NCBI RefSeq assembly: GCF_016863255.1
Contig: NZ_BOON01000028.1
Span: 122,659 to 186,658 of the forward strand
Reading direction: 5' to 3'
DNA length: 64,000 nucleotides
DNA from: Planosporangium mesophilum
GTDB taxonomy: Bacteria > Actinomycetota > Actinomycetes > Mycobacteriales > Micromonosporaceae
Made by a program: the position numbers and the translations under genes. Shown one piece after another: positions 36,301 through 44,817 of this stretch. The notes under the pieces were generated by a model. That model was not told the DNA's origin, did not search any database, and saw only the letters and a list, made by a program, of their open reading frames with translations. Numbering within the stretch: position 1 is the stretch's first letter; every line of letters begins with the position of its first letter.

Positions 36301-39300
36301 CTGCTCCGCGAGCTGCCCGGCCCCGCCGCGATCGGTGGCATCCTTCCGGTCGCCCGGCTCGCCGCCCGCGGCGCGCTGCCGGACGAGACGACCGTCCGGC
36401 AGGCCGGGGACGGACAGGCCATGGACGCCCGCTGGGAGGCGGCCGTCACGAACCTGCAGGAGGAGCTGAGCTGGTTCCGCCACGCGTACGCCGCCGAGCT
36501 GGCGACCTTCCAGCCGATGGTGTTCACGCTGGCCGAACTGCCCGCCTGGCACGCCGAGTCGCAGGAGGCCGGCAAGCGGATGTTCGGCCGGGGCAGGCGG
36601 CTACGGGCCGTGGCGAACCGGCTCGAACCGTACCTGCCGCCCGACGCGGTCCTCGACGCGAGGAACGTCGAGCGGGTCCTGGCCCGGCTGGTCGCCGCCC
36701 AGCGGCAGTCGACCGCGCTGCACCAGCGGACCCGGGCCATCGGCGGCCTACCGCTCCCGGCCGGCTGGCAGCCGACGAGCCCGGCCGCCGACACCGACCT
36801 GGCGCAGGCCAGACAGGCCAATGCGATCAGCCGGCAGCTCATGGCCAGGCACGCCACGGTCTGGCCGCTGCTCGCCGAAGGCATCTCCGACGGCGACGTG
36901 CGCGCCCTCGAAAAGCTCGCCGCCGGCTGGCGCGCCTGGCGCGGCCTGCTCCAGGCGAACCGGTCCAGCCTGCGGCTGTGGGCCGACGGCGGGCACTGGT
37001 TCGACGCCTGGCAGCGGGACGGCGCGAGCTGGCTCACCGACCTGCGCGTCGACAAGCTGTCGGCGGTGCGGCGGTGGGCCGCCGTGCTGGACTGCGCGGA
37101 CGCCCTGACCGACACCGGCCTGACCGAGTACCGCGACCGGCTGCTGCGCGGCGCGGTCGACCCCCGCGTCGCCGAGGAGGCGTACCACCGGGGCGTCGCC
37201 GCCTCCTCGCTGTCGGAGCGGCTGTGGGCCGGGTCGCTGGACTCCTTCGACCCCGACCTGCACGACAGCCACATCGAACAGTTCGGCGCGGCGGCCGAGC
37301 GGTTGCGCACCGCCCTGCTGGACCGCGTCCCGTCGACACTGGTACAGAACCGCCGGTTCGAAGCAGGTGGGCGGGTCGCCGAGTTCGCCGCCGAGCTGCG
37401 GCGCAACCGGGGCGGCAGGTCGTTCCGGGAGCTGTTCCAGGCGTACCCCGACGTGATCCTGGCCCTGACCCCGTGCGTCCTGGTCAGCCCGGCGTCGGTG
37501 GCGAACTTCCTCGCGCCCGGGGCCGCGCGCTTCGACCTGGTCGTCTTCGACGAGGCCTCGCAGATCCGGGTCCCGGAGGCGATCGGCGCGATGGGCCGCG
37601 GCAAGGCGGTGGTCGTGGTCGGGGACTCCCGCCAGCTGCCGCCGAGCCCGGTCATGCAGGTCTCGGCCGGCGAGGACCCGACCGACGACGACGGTACCGG
37701 CGACGACCTGGAGAGCATCCTCAGCGAAGCCGTCGAGTCCGGACTCCCCCAGCGCATGCTGACCTGGCACTACCGCAGCCGCGACGAGTCGCTGATCGCC
37801 TTCTCCAACCGTCATTACTACGAGGGCAAGCTGTCCAGTCTGCCCTCGCCCGGTACCGGTACCGCCACCGGCATCGGCTGGCGCCGGGTCGACGGCCACT
37901 TCGACCGGGGCGCGTCGCGTACCAACGAGGTGGAGGCGAGGGCGGTGGTCGCGGAGATCGCCCGGCGGCTGCGTGACCCGCGGACCGCGCACGACTCGAT
38001 CGGCGTGGTCACGTTCAACCTCCAGCAGCGCGACCTGATCCTGAACCTGCTGGAGGACAGCTCCGACCGGTTGATCCAGAAGAGGATGTCGCCGGACGCG
38101 GGCGAGCCGATCTTCGTCAAGAACCTGGAGAACGTACAGGGCGACGAGCGCGACGTCATCCTGTTCTCGCTGGCCTTCTCCACCAACCCGGAGACCGGCC
38201 AGCTCCCGTTGAACTTCGGGCCTCTCAGCCAGACCGGCGGAGAGCGCCGGCTGAACGTGGCCATCACCCGGGCCCGGCGCCAGGTCCTGCTGTTCGCCTC
38301 GTTCGACCCCGGCGACATCGACCTGTCCCGTACCTCCGCGCTGGGCACCCGGCACCTGCGTGCGTACTGCGAGCTGGCCGTCGCCGGGGTGGACCGGCTG
38401 GGCGTACCGACGCCGGGGCGCGGCCGCGGTGCCGAGCGGGTCCGGCAGGAGGTCGCGGACGCCATCCGGGCTCGGGGGCACGAGGTACGGGTCGGGTACG
38501 GGCTCTCCGACTTCACTGTGGACATCGCGGTACGGACTCCCGGCTCGAAGCGGTGGCAGGTGGCCGTGATGCTCGACGGCCCGCGCTGGGCCCGCCGCCC
38601 CACCGTGGCCGACCGGGACGGCGCGCCGACGCTGCTGCGTACCGTCATGGGCTGGTCGGACGTGATCCGGTTCTGGCTGCCGTCGTGGATCCACGACCGG
38701 AAGGCCCTGCTGGACCGGATCGACGCCGCGGTGGCTCGGGCAGCGGAGGCAGACGTCACCGCCGCCGCCGCGGCAGCGGAGGCCGAGGTCGTCGCCGTCG
38801 AGCCGCCGGCAGCCGCGCCGATCCCGGTCCCCGAGCCGGCGCTCACCGACCTCCCCGCGCCGCGAACCGCCACCGCCACGAGCAGCACCGCCACCGCCGG
38901 CGGTCGCCCGACGCCGGTACGGCTCACGCCGGCCCAGCGGTCGACCTCCGAGTACGTCCTCGTCGCGGCGCTGGCGGCGCCGCCGGCCCCCGACACCGAG
39001 ACCGCCACTGCGAACGGGGCCACTGCGAGCGGGGACAGAGAGGACGGGCTGGTCGCCTTCGTGCCGTACGAGCCGTCGCTGATCGGCAGCCAGTCCGACA
39101 TCGACGTCATCGGCAGTGACCCGCGGGTCCGGGCGCTCGTCCAGAGCAGCCTGCGCGAGATCATCGCCGCCGAGGGGCCGATCGAGGCGCACCGGCTCGC
39201 GAAGCTGACGCTGGCCCGCTTCGGGTTCGCCCGGCCCCGCGAGGACCGCCGCAACGCCGTACTGGCCCTGGCCGATCCGGGCGTGATCCGCCGGCACGAG

Positions 39301-39609
39301 GGCGTGGGCAGCTTCGCCTGGCCGACCAACCTCGACCCCAAGCGGTGGAACGGGTTCCGCACCACCGGGTCGAGGACCGACCGGGCCTTCGAGGAGATCG
39401 CCCCGGAGGAGGTCGCGAACGCGGTACGGCACGCGCTGGCGGCCACGCCGGACCTGACCGAGCAGGAGCTGTTCCGGGCGGCCCTGGAGCTGCTGGGCTA
39501 CCAGCGCCGGACGCAGAAGATCACCAAGCTGCTCCGGTACGGGCTGCTGGTCGCCCTGACCAGCGGCCGGGTGGTCCACGGCGGGCGCGGCCGGTACCGC
39601 TTGAGCTGA
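33397..39609 (+). CDS. Giant DUF4011 superfamily 1 helicase with transglutaminase-like, endonuclease-like and DUF3320-like regions (Hhe-like)
   Basis: A 2070-residue protein with GGGAGG before the ATG. Residues about 225-265 have a transglutaminase-like core (GNCLDLSVTYAACLEAAG, then THAFAGF). Residues 378-410 are a charged repeat. DUF4011 begins near 455 (RQWKRSLLDLSLRNPLLNLP). Helicase motifs: Walker A GPPGTGKSQT near 763, Walker B VFDEAS near 1380 with GDSRQLPPS, then WHYRSRDESLI, ENVQGDERDVILFSLAF and NVAITRARR near 1623. About 1678-1780 resembles a Vsr/MTES_1575-type nuclease, but the expected acidic residue of the E-C-D-G motif is replaced (VAVMLDG). The end matches DUF3320. This order is that of the single-gene Hhe antiphage protein. 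It stands alone, without a methylase or phage genes nearby. Confidence 0.85.
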   Translation: MRSGVFERYTEDDGDLRAELLVQPAINYALVHNRVPVVRHLAITSRTGRPLTDVRVTLELLAPEGPLTPPWSRTVPAELPSGTAVEWGDFAEFVPEAGRLRGNDEAFPVDYRLTVARPGVPDLRLTARSSVLAHNEWFNTPALYETLAAFVQPNTRAVDAVLRSAAQILLDRTGSGSLQGYQAGAERASQIAGAVYEALRRLGIHYQNPPASFEHTGQKVRATAAVLDGRMGNCLDLSVTYAACLEAAGLHPLIWLTGTHAFAGFRLDPDRLGDATVTETNLLISMVQAGRAVPVELTRIGPGTGSADFAAAVQAGLAHFRASGQAPLGMVDVHLAHRSGVRPLPSAEAAPPPGAPAGADGVGSIDLPAGVARTWLRPQTEERAQAEERPQTEERAQAEERAQAEERAEEKQAAGNARGEAGEDRRTETNRKDRAETGENGRDEAAEDETDESPIRVRQWKRSLLDLSLRNPLLNLPQRGRGLDLHVPQGALALLDGLAHEGTRIQVIAQDAISPVHELTGARRAQELDPDMLTRELRTDHRIYGAVTEQKYVATMRRLQRDARTMEQETGSNYLYLTIGTLVHGKGSGAEARAPLFLLPVRIEGGTGRRPYVFVVDGSESAAPNYCLVEWLRRKHGVQIPELTNPVRDDYGIDIAKTLAAINARIVDSRLNYRIDETASLRLLQFSTYQMWRDLADHWPTFLENPVVRHLVEAGGARFDDPAGIDRPEVDEADLHLPIPADGSQMQAIVMAERGQSFVLEGPPGTGKSQTITNLIARAVAAGRSVLFVAEKEAALEVVKRRLGQVGLAPFALDLHGRRQSTRAIRDQLREALDQVEYTDDANWKAVETGYRARLAPLAAYPALVHTPNPAGLSAWSAYEQALAYGEGPSAPVPPDHLTVPADQRRRVEAALRGFPAAARSARLRPAHPWSLSGRRTMDGLHADAVTQIAEELEEIRLSVVERPALVRLLRELPGPAAIGGILPVARLAARGALPDETTVRQAGDGQAMDARWEAAVTNLQEELSWFRHAYAAELATFQPMVFTLAELPAWHAESQEAGKRMFGRGRRLRAVANRLEPYLPPDAVLDARNVERVLARLVAAQRQSTALHQRTRAIGGLPLPAGWQPTSPAADTDLAQARQANAISRQLMARHATVWPLLAEGISDGDVRALEKLAAGWRAWRGLLQANRSSLRLWADGGHWFDAWQRDGASWLTDLRVDKLSAVRRWAAVLDCADALTDTGLTEYRDRLLRGAVDPRVAEEAYHRGVAASSLSERLWAGSLDSFDPDLHDSHIEQFGAAAERLRTALLDRVPSTLVQNRRFEAGGRVAEFAAELRRNRGGRSFRELFQAYPDVILALTPCVLVSPASVANFLAPGAARFDLVVFDEASQIRVPEAIGAMGRGKAVVVVGDSRQLPPSPVMQVSAGEDPTDDDGTGDDLESILSEAVESGLPQRMLTWHYRSRDESLIAFSNRHYYEGKLSSLPSPGTGTATGIGWRRVDGHFDRGASRTNEVEARAVVAEIARRLRDPRTAHDSIGVVTFNLQQRDLILNLLEDSSDRLIQKRMSPDAGEPIFVKNLENVQGDERDVILFSLAFSTNPETGQLPLNFGPLSQTGGERRLNVAITRARRQVLLFASFDPGDIDLSRTSALGTRHLRAYCELAVAGVDRLGVPTPGRGRGAERVRQEVADAIRARGHEVRVGYGLSDFTVDIAVRTPGSKRWQVAVMLDGPRWARRPTVADRDGAPTLLRTVMGWSDVIRFWLPSWIHDRKALLDRIDAAVARAAEADVTAAAAAAEAEVVAVEPPAAAPIPVPEPALTDLPAPRTATATSSTATAGGRPTPVRLTPAQRSTSEYVLVAALAAPPAPDTETATANGATASGDREDGLVAFVPYEPSLIGSQSDIDVIGSDPRVRALVQSSLREIIAAEGPIEAHRLAKLTLARFGFARPREDRRNAVLALADPGVIRRHEGVGSFAWPTNLDPKRWNGFRTTGSRTDRAFEEIAPEEVANAVRHALAATPDLTEQELFRAALELLGYQRRTQKITKLLRYGLLVALTSGRVVHGGRGRYRLS
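34528..34617 (+). repeat. 18-bp in-frame tandem repeat, five units
   Basis: Five 18-bp units encode P-Q-T-E-E-R or A-Q-A-E-E-R and form a charged helical spacer between the transglutaminase-like part and DUF4011 in the giant helicase. The number of units probably varies between strains. Confidence 0.85.
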
Positions 39610-39675
39610 CGAGCCCGTGGGTGTCGGCGGCGGCGGGCCGGGTAGGCGTCGGCTAAAGACCTGGGAGGGGTACCG

Positions 39676-39978
39676 ATGACCGCCGCAACCGACCACCAGC
39701 AGTGTGAGGGCCACGACCACGAGCACGGCCCGGCCTGTGGTCATGCCAGCGTGCAGCACGGCGACCATACCGACTACCTGCACGACGGTCACGTCCACCA
39801 CACGCACGAGGGCCACTACGACGAGTGCGCGCTCGACCAGCACCTACAGACCGAGGACCATCCCCACGCCCACGGCGAGGGGTGCGGGCACGAGCAGGTC
39901 CGGCACGGCGACCACGTCGACTACGTACACGGCGACCATCGCCACGCCACACACGAGGGCCACTACGACGAGCACTAG
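39676..39978 (+). CDS. Duplicated histidine-rich metal-binding protein
   Basis: A 100-residue cytoplasmic protein made of two similar halves. Each holds GH-type clusters, H-G-D-H-x-D-Y-x-H, and ends T-H-E-G-H-Y-D-E. About a quarter of residues are His, with several Asp/Glu and four Cys (EGHDHEHGPACGH, GEGCGHEQVRHGDH). Such a composition binds Zn, Ni or Cu and suits a metal store or chaperone. A strong GGGAGGGG site precedes the ATG. There is no transmembrane segment or signal peptide. Similar small proteins are widespread in actinomycetes, often called hypothetical. No metal-response operator was recognised upstream. Confidence 0.8.
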   Translation: MTAATDHQQCEGHDHEHGPACGHASVQHGDHTDYLHDGHVHHTHEGHYDECALDQHLQTEDHPHAHGEGCGHEQVRHGDHVDYVHGDHRHATHEGHYDEH

Positions 39979-40111
39979 CTACGCCGCGGCGCGAGTACCC
40001 GGGCCGCGACGTGGACTGCCCCGGCGGCGACCGGCAGCAGCACGGCCGCGGTGGCCGCCTGCGCCGGGGTCGTCGGCTGCGGGAGGAGTGGCCACGTACG
40101 ATCGGGACCCC

Positions 40112-41608
40112 ATGAGCCCTACCCCCCTCGCGACGACGGCGCTGATCGAGACCGTGCTCGACCCCGGCACCTGGCGGTCCTGGGACGAGCCCCTGCCGGA
40201 CCCGGCGGAGCTGGATGCCGCGTACGCCTCCGACCTGGAACGGGCCCGCGCCGAGACCGGCCTCGACGAGTCGGTCCGCACCGGTGAGGGCCGCATCGGC
40301 GGGCACCGGGTCGCGGTCGTCGTCTGCGAGTTCGCCTTCCTCGGCGGCTCCATCGGGGTCCACTCCGGCGAGCGCCTGACCCGCGCCGTCGAGCGCGCCA
40401 CCCGGGAGCGGCTGCCGCTGCTGGCCTCCCCCGCCAGCGCCGGCACCCGGATGCAGGAGGGCACCTTGGCCTTCCTCCAGATGGCCAAGGTGACCGCGGC
40501 GATCACCGATCACCGCGCCGCCGGGCTGCCGTACCTCGTGTACCTGCGCCACCCCACCACCGGGGGCGTGCTGGCCTCGTGGGGTTCGCTCGGGCACCTG
40601 ACCGTGGCCGAGCCCGGGGCGCTCGTCGGCTTCCTCGGCCCCCGGGTCTACCGGGCGCTGTACGGCAAGCCGTTCCCGCCCGACGTCCAGACCGCCGAGA
40701 ACCTGCACGCCCACGGCCTGCTCGACGGGGTACTCAGCCGGGAGCAGCTGCCCGACGCCGTCACCCGCGTGCTCGACGTGCTGTCCGCCGCCGGATCAAC
40801 CCCCGACATGACAGCCGCCGCGCACACAGCGCCGAGCCCCACCCCCGCCGCCGAGACCATCCGCCGGTCCCGTCGGCCCGAGCGGCCGACGGTACGGGCC
40901 CTGCTGCGCGCGGTCGGGCGAGACGTGACACCGCTCAGCGGCAGCGGTGAGGGCGAGGCGGATCCGGGGCTGCTGCTCGCGCTCGCCCGCATCGGCGCGG
41001 TCCCCTGCGTCGTCATCGGCCACGACCACGACGCGGACCGGCGTCCCCGCGCGATCGGGCCGGCCGGGCTGCGCATCGCCCGCCGCGGCATGCGGCTCGC
41101 CGCCGAACTGGGCCTACCGCTGCTGTCGGTCATCGACACCGCCGGCGCCGAGCTGTCACCCGAGGCCGAGGAGCACGGACTCGCCGGGGAGATCGCCCGC
41201 TGCCTGGCCGACCTGATCACCTTGCCGACCCCGACGCTGTCCCTGCTGCTGGGCGAGGGCGCCGGCGGGGCCGCGCTGGCCTTCTTCCCCGCCGACCGGG
41301 TCGTCGCCGCCGAGCACGGCTGGCTGTCACCGCTGCCGCCCGAGGGCGCCTCGGAGATCCTGTACCGCACGACCGACCGCATGGGTGAGATCGCCGACCG
41401 GCAGCGGGTGCAGTCCACGGCCCTGTACGCCCGGGGCGCCGTGGACCGCGTCGTCGCCGAGCACCCGGACGCCGCGGACGAACCGGCCGCTTTCCTCGAC
41501 CGGATCGGCGCGGTCATCGAAGACGAACTCCTCCGGCTACGGCAACAGGATCCCGCCGCCCGGCTGGCCGGGCGGCGGGCCAGGTACCGGGGCCTCGGGG
41601 TCAGCTAG
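40112..41608 (+). CDS. Fused acetyl-CoA carboxylase-type carboxyltransferase (AccD-AccA)
   Basis: A 498-residue protein with two crotonase-fold carboxyltransferase halves. The N half (about 40-235) is beta-like, with [34 protein letters not shown] and [15 protein letters not shown]. The C half (about 270-490) is alpha-like, with [17 protein letters not shown] and [20 protein letters not shown]. The zinc-binding cysteines of the classic AccD N terminus are absent. It should move a carboxyl group from biotin to an acyl-CoA, but no biotin carrier or carboxylase gene is nearby. The acyl-CoA specificity is unknown. Its stop overlaps the convergent GH1 gene by 8 bp. Confidence 0.82.
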   Translation: MSPTPLATTALIETVLDPGTWRSWDEPLPDPAELDAAYASDLERARAETGLDESVRTGEGRIGGHRVAVVVCEFAFLGGSIGVHSGERLTRAVERATRERLPLLASPASAGTRMQEGTLAFLQMAKVTAAITDHRAAGLPYLVYLRHPTTGGVLASWGSLGHLTVAEPGALVGFLGPRVYRALYGKPFPPDVQTAENLHAHGLLDGVLSREQLPDAVTRVLDVLSAAGSTPDMTAAAHTAPSPTPAAETIRRSRRPERPTVRALLRAVGRDVTPLSGSGEGEADPGLLLALARIGAVPCVVIGHDHDADRRPRAIGPAGLRIARRGMRLAAELGLPLLSVIDTAGAELSPEAEEHGLAGEIARCLADLITLPTPTLSLLLGEGAGGAALAFFPADRVVAAEHGWLSPLPPEGASEILYRTTDRMGEIADRQRVQSTALYARGAVDRVVAEHPDAADEPAAFLDRIGAVIEDELLRLRQQDPAARLAGRRARYRGLGVS

Positions 41609-42941
41609 GACGAGCATTCACCGCGCGGTGCTCTCGGATCATCTCCGCGTACCGGTGGCCGCTGGCCTTGATCGTGCGCGCCTGGGTGGCATAGTCGACG
41701 TACACCAGCCCGAACCGCTTGTCGTACCCGTACGCCCACTCGAAGTTGTCCAGCAGCGACCAGGCGAAGTACCCGGCCACCGGCACGCCCTCCCGGGCGG
41801 CCCGACCGGTCGCCGCCACGTGGTCCTCGAGGTACGCCAGCCGCTCCTTGTCCTCGACGGTGCCGTCCGGCGTGACGGTGTCGGCGAAGGCGGCTCCGTT
41901 CTCGGTGACGTAGATCTTCGGCGCGGCGTACTCGCGGTGCAGCCGTACCAGCAGCTCGGCCAGGCCGTCCGGGTACACCTCCCAGCCCATCGCGGTCTGG
42001 TGCGCCCCGGGTACCGGCACCATCCGGGTCCGGGGCGCGGGGCCGTCCGGGTCGTCGGTGATGAGCTGCCGGAAGTAGAAGTTCAGTCCGATGTGGTCGG
42101 TGGGCGTGGCGATGACGTCGAGGTCGCCGTCGTGTACCGGCGGCGCGAAGCCGTACTCGGCCACCATGTCGGCCGGGTAGCCCCGGCCGTGCAGCGGGTC
42201 GAGCCACCACCGGTTGGTGTGCCCGTCGGCCCGCCGCGCCGCCGCTACGTCAGACGGGTCGTCGCTGGCGGGCAGGCACGGGCTGAGGTTGACCACCGCG
42301 CCGACCCGGACCGGGCCCGGAGAGGAGGCCCGCAGCGCCTGTACCGCGAGGCCGTGGCCGAGGAGCAGGTGGTGGGCCGCCGGTACGGCCCGGCCGAGGT
42401 CGCGCTCGCCCGGCGCCATGGTGCCCTCGAGGTGCCCGATCCAGGCCGAGCAGAGCGGCTCGTTGACGGTGAACCAGTCCTCGACCCGGTCCCCCAGCCG
42501 GGCGGCCACCACGGCCGCGTACTCCGCGAACGCGTTCGCCGTGTCCCGGGCCGGCCAGCCGCCCCGGTCCTGGAGCGCCTGCGGCAGGTCCCAGTGGTAC
42601 AGCGTGACGAACGGACGGATGCCGGCCTCGCCCAGCGCGTCGACCAGTCGGTCGTAGAAGTCCAGGCCGGCGGGGTTGACCTGACCGGTGCCGTCCGGGA
42701 TCACCCGAGGCCACGCGATCGAGAACCGGTACCCGTCGACCCCGAGCCGGCGCATCAGCTCGATCTCCTCCGGCCAGCGGTGGTAGTGGTCGCAGGCCAC
42801 GTCGCCGGTGTCACCGCCGGCGATCGCGCCCGGTACCCGGCAGAAGGTGTCCCAGATGGACGCTGCCCGGCCGTCTTCGGCCACCGCACCCTCGATCTGG
42901 TACGCCGAGGTGGCGACCCCCCATACGAAGTCGGCTTCCAT
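41601..42941 (-). CDS. Beta-glucosidase, glycoside hydrolase family 1
   Basis: A 446-residue cytoplasmic GH1 enzyme. The acid/base is Glu161 ([11 protein letters not shown]) and the nucleophile is Glu347 ([10 protein letters not shown]). The N-terminal signature [15 protein letters not shown] and aglycone-region [14 protein letters not shown] are typical. It cleaves beta-glucosides such as cellobiose after uptake. It follows the sugar ABC permease genes by 26 bp, with AAGGAGAG before the ATG, so uptake and hydrolysis form one operon. There is no signal peptide. Confidence 0.94.
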   Translation of the reverse strand: MEADFVWGVATSAYQIEGAVAEDGRAASIWDTFCRVPGAIAGGDTGDVACDHYHRWPEEIELMRRLGVDGYRFSIAWPRVIPDGTGQVNPAGLDFYDRLVDALGEAGIRPFVTLYHWDLPQALQDRGGWPARDTANAFAEYAAVVAARLGDRVEDWFTVNEPLCSAWIGHLEGTMAPGERDLGRAVPAAHHLLLGHGLAVQALRASSPGPVRVGAVVNLSPCLPASDDPSDVAAARRADGHTNRWWLDPLHGRGYPADMVAEYGFAPPVHDGDLDVIATPTDHIGLNFYFRQLITDDPDGPAPRTRMVPVPGAHQTAMGWEVYPDGLAELLVRLHREYAAPKIYVTENGAAFADTVTPDGTVEDKERLAYLEDHVAATGRAAREGVPVAGYFAWSLLDNFEWAYGYDKRFGLVYVDYATQARTIKASGHRYAEMIREHRAVNARPS

Positions 42942-42967
42942 TCACTCTCCTTACTTCACGGTGCCGA

Positions 42968-43807
42968 TCACTTCACGGCACCCGCCGTCAGACCGGAGAC
43001 GAAGTGCCGTTGCAGGGCCAGGAAGCCCGCCACGACCGGGACGCTCACCACGAGGGACGCCGCCATCACCTGGTTCCAGTACACGTCGTGCTCGGTCGAG
43101 TACCCCTGAAGCCCGATCGGCAACGTGCGGCTGGTGTCGTCGGTCATCACCGACGCGAAGAGCACCTCGCCCCAGGCGGTCATGAAGGCGTACACCGCCA
43201 CCGCGATGACTCCGGGCAGCGCGGTCGGCAGGATCACCCGGAACAGCGTGCGTACCGGTCCGGCGCCGTCGACCTGGGCCGACTCGTCCAGCCCGCGCGG
43301 GATGCCGTCGAAGTACCCGACGAGCATCCAGATCGAAAACGGCAGCGAGAACGTCAGGTACGTGATGACCAGGCCGGTACGGCTGCCGTACAGCTCCAGT
43401 CCGGTCAGGTTGCCGACGTTGACGAAGATCAGGAACAGCGGCAGCAGGAACAGGATGCCGGGGAACATCTGGGTGGACAGCACCGCGACCGAGAACAGCC
43501 GCCGGCCGGGGAAGCGGTAGCGGCTCACCGCGTACGCCGCGAAGATCGCGACGGTGACCGAGCAGATCGTGGCCGCACCGGAAACGATCACGCTGTTGAC
43601 GAAGTACCGGCCCAGCGGCACCGTGTGCCAGATGTCGACGAACGGGCGCACCGTGAAGGTGGACGGCCACCACCGGAACGGCCCCTGCACGTCGCGCAGC
43701 GGCTTGAGCGCCGACGTGATCATCACGTAGATCGGCGCGAGGGTGAAGACGGCCAGCAGGGACAGCACCACCCGGCGGACCCAGGGCAGCCACGCCGGCT
43801 CACGCAT
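42968..43807 (-). CDS. Carbohydrate ABC transporter permease (MalG/CebG-like)
   Basis: A 279-residue permease with six helices and the EAA-type loop DESAQVDGAGPVRTLFRVIL, the ATPase contact of the CUT1 sugar family. The start overlaps the end of the previous permease gene by 8 bp. With the MalF-like protein it forms the channel for a di- or oligosaccharide. No ATPase gene lies in the operon; a shared MsiK-type ATPase elsewhere would be needed, as is usual in actinomycetes. Confidence 0.92.
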   Translation of the reverse strand: MREPAWLPWVRRVVLSLLAVFTLAPIYVMITSALKPLRDVQGPFRWWPSTFTVRPFVDIWHTVPLGRYFVNSVIVSGAATICSVTVAIFAAYAVSRYRFPGRRLFSVAVLSTQMFPGILFLLPLFLIFVNVGNLTGLELYGSRTGLVITYLTFSLPFSIWMLVGYFDGIPRGLDESAQVDGAGPVRTLFRVILPTALPGVIAVAVYAFMTAWGEVLFASVMTDDTSRTLPIGLQGYSTEHDVYWNQVMAASLVVSVPVVAGFLALQRHFVSGLTAGAVK

Positions 43808-44801
43808 CGCTCCTCCTCCGCGACCTTGCCCAGTAGGACGGTGCCGCCAGGTAGACGGCGGTGACGACCAGCAGGAACAACAGCAGCAGCACGCTCATCG
43901 CCGAGCCGAGGCCGAAGTTCCAGGTGACGAACGAGCTCTGGTAGATGTGGATGGAGATCAGGTCGGCGGCGCGCGGCGCGGCCCGTCCGAACAGGACGAA
44001 GGGCGTGTTGAAGTCGTTGAACGTCCAGAGGAACAGCACCAGCACGAGGACCTGGTTGACCGGGCGCAGCATGGGCAGCGTGATGTGGCGCAGCTGCCGC
44101 CAGAAGCCGCCGCCGTCCATGGCCGCCGCCTCGTACAGCTCCTGCGGCACGTTCTGCAGCCCGGCGGTGAGGCAGAGGAACGCGAACGGCCACGTCCGCC
44201 AGACCGACACGACCAGCAGGGCGACGAAGCTGTTGTTGCCGATCAACCAGAACGGTCGGTCCTGCGCGAGGCCGAGCTGGTCGACCAGGACGTGGTTGAC
44301 CATGCCGGCGTCGCGCTGGAGCAGGAAGCTCCAGGTGATCACCGCGGCGTAGGTGGGCAGGGCGTACGGCGTCAGGAACAGGGTACGCAGCAGGCCCCGA
44401 CCGCGGAACCGGTTCTGGGTGAGCACCGCCGCCGTGACCCCGAGCAGCCAGGCCAGCCCCACCGACGCGACGGTGAACGCCAGTGTGACGGCGAACGAGT
44501 GCAGCAGGTCGGCGCCGGCCGCGTTGTTGACGTTCACCACCAGGCGGTAGTTGCGCAGGCCGACGAAGGGCGCCGCCGTCCAGTTCCGGATGAAGAACTG
44601 GGTCAGTCCGAGCAGGCTCATCCAGACGCCACCGAGCATCGGAACCAGGTGGACGAGCAGCTCCAGCAGCAGCGCCGGCAGGAGCATCAGGTACGGGGTG
44701 AGGGTGCGCCGGCGCGAGCGGGGCCGCCCGGCACGCGCCGGCGTATCCGGCCGGCGCGGCCCTCGTACCCCGCTCGTCGCGGTCGTGGTCAACTGTGCCA
44801 T
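43800..44801 (-). CDS. Carbohydrate ABC transporter permease (MalF/CebF-like)
   Basis: A 333-residue CUT1 permease. A basic cytoplasmic N terminus is followed by helix PYLMLLPALLLELLVHLVPM, and the EAA loop is ELYEAAAMDGGGFWRQLRHI. It lies between the binding-protein gene (16 bp upstream) and the MalG-like gene. It is the second gene of the beta-glucoside operon. Confidence 0.92.
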   Translation of the reverse strand: MAQLTTTATSGVRGPRRPDTPARAGRPRSRRRTLTPYLMLLPALLLELLVHLVPMLGGVWMSLLGLTQFFIRNWTAAPFVGLRNYRLVVNVNNAAGADLLHSFAVTLAFTVASVGLAWLLGVTAAVLTQNRFRGRGLLRTLFLTPYALPTYAAVITWSFLLQRDAGMVNHVLVDQLGLAQDRPFWLIGNNSFVALLVVSVWRTWPFAFLCLTAGLQNVPQELYEAAAMDGGGFWRQLRHITLPMLRPVNQVLVLVLFLWTFNDFNTPFVLFGRAAPRAADLISIHIYQSSFVTWNFGLGSAMSVLLLLFLLVVTAVYLAAPSYWARSRRRSDA

Positions 44802-44817
44802 CTTCTAGCCGCGTCCC

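Noticed and set aside
39979..40111. Minus-strand hydrophobic frame (AAVLLPVAAGAVHVAARVLA) between the His-rich and carboxyltransferase genes
   Set aside because: It is bounded by stops, has no usable start codon or ribosome-binding site, and most of its length is low-complexity GC-rich sequence.
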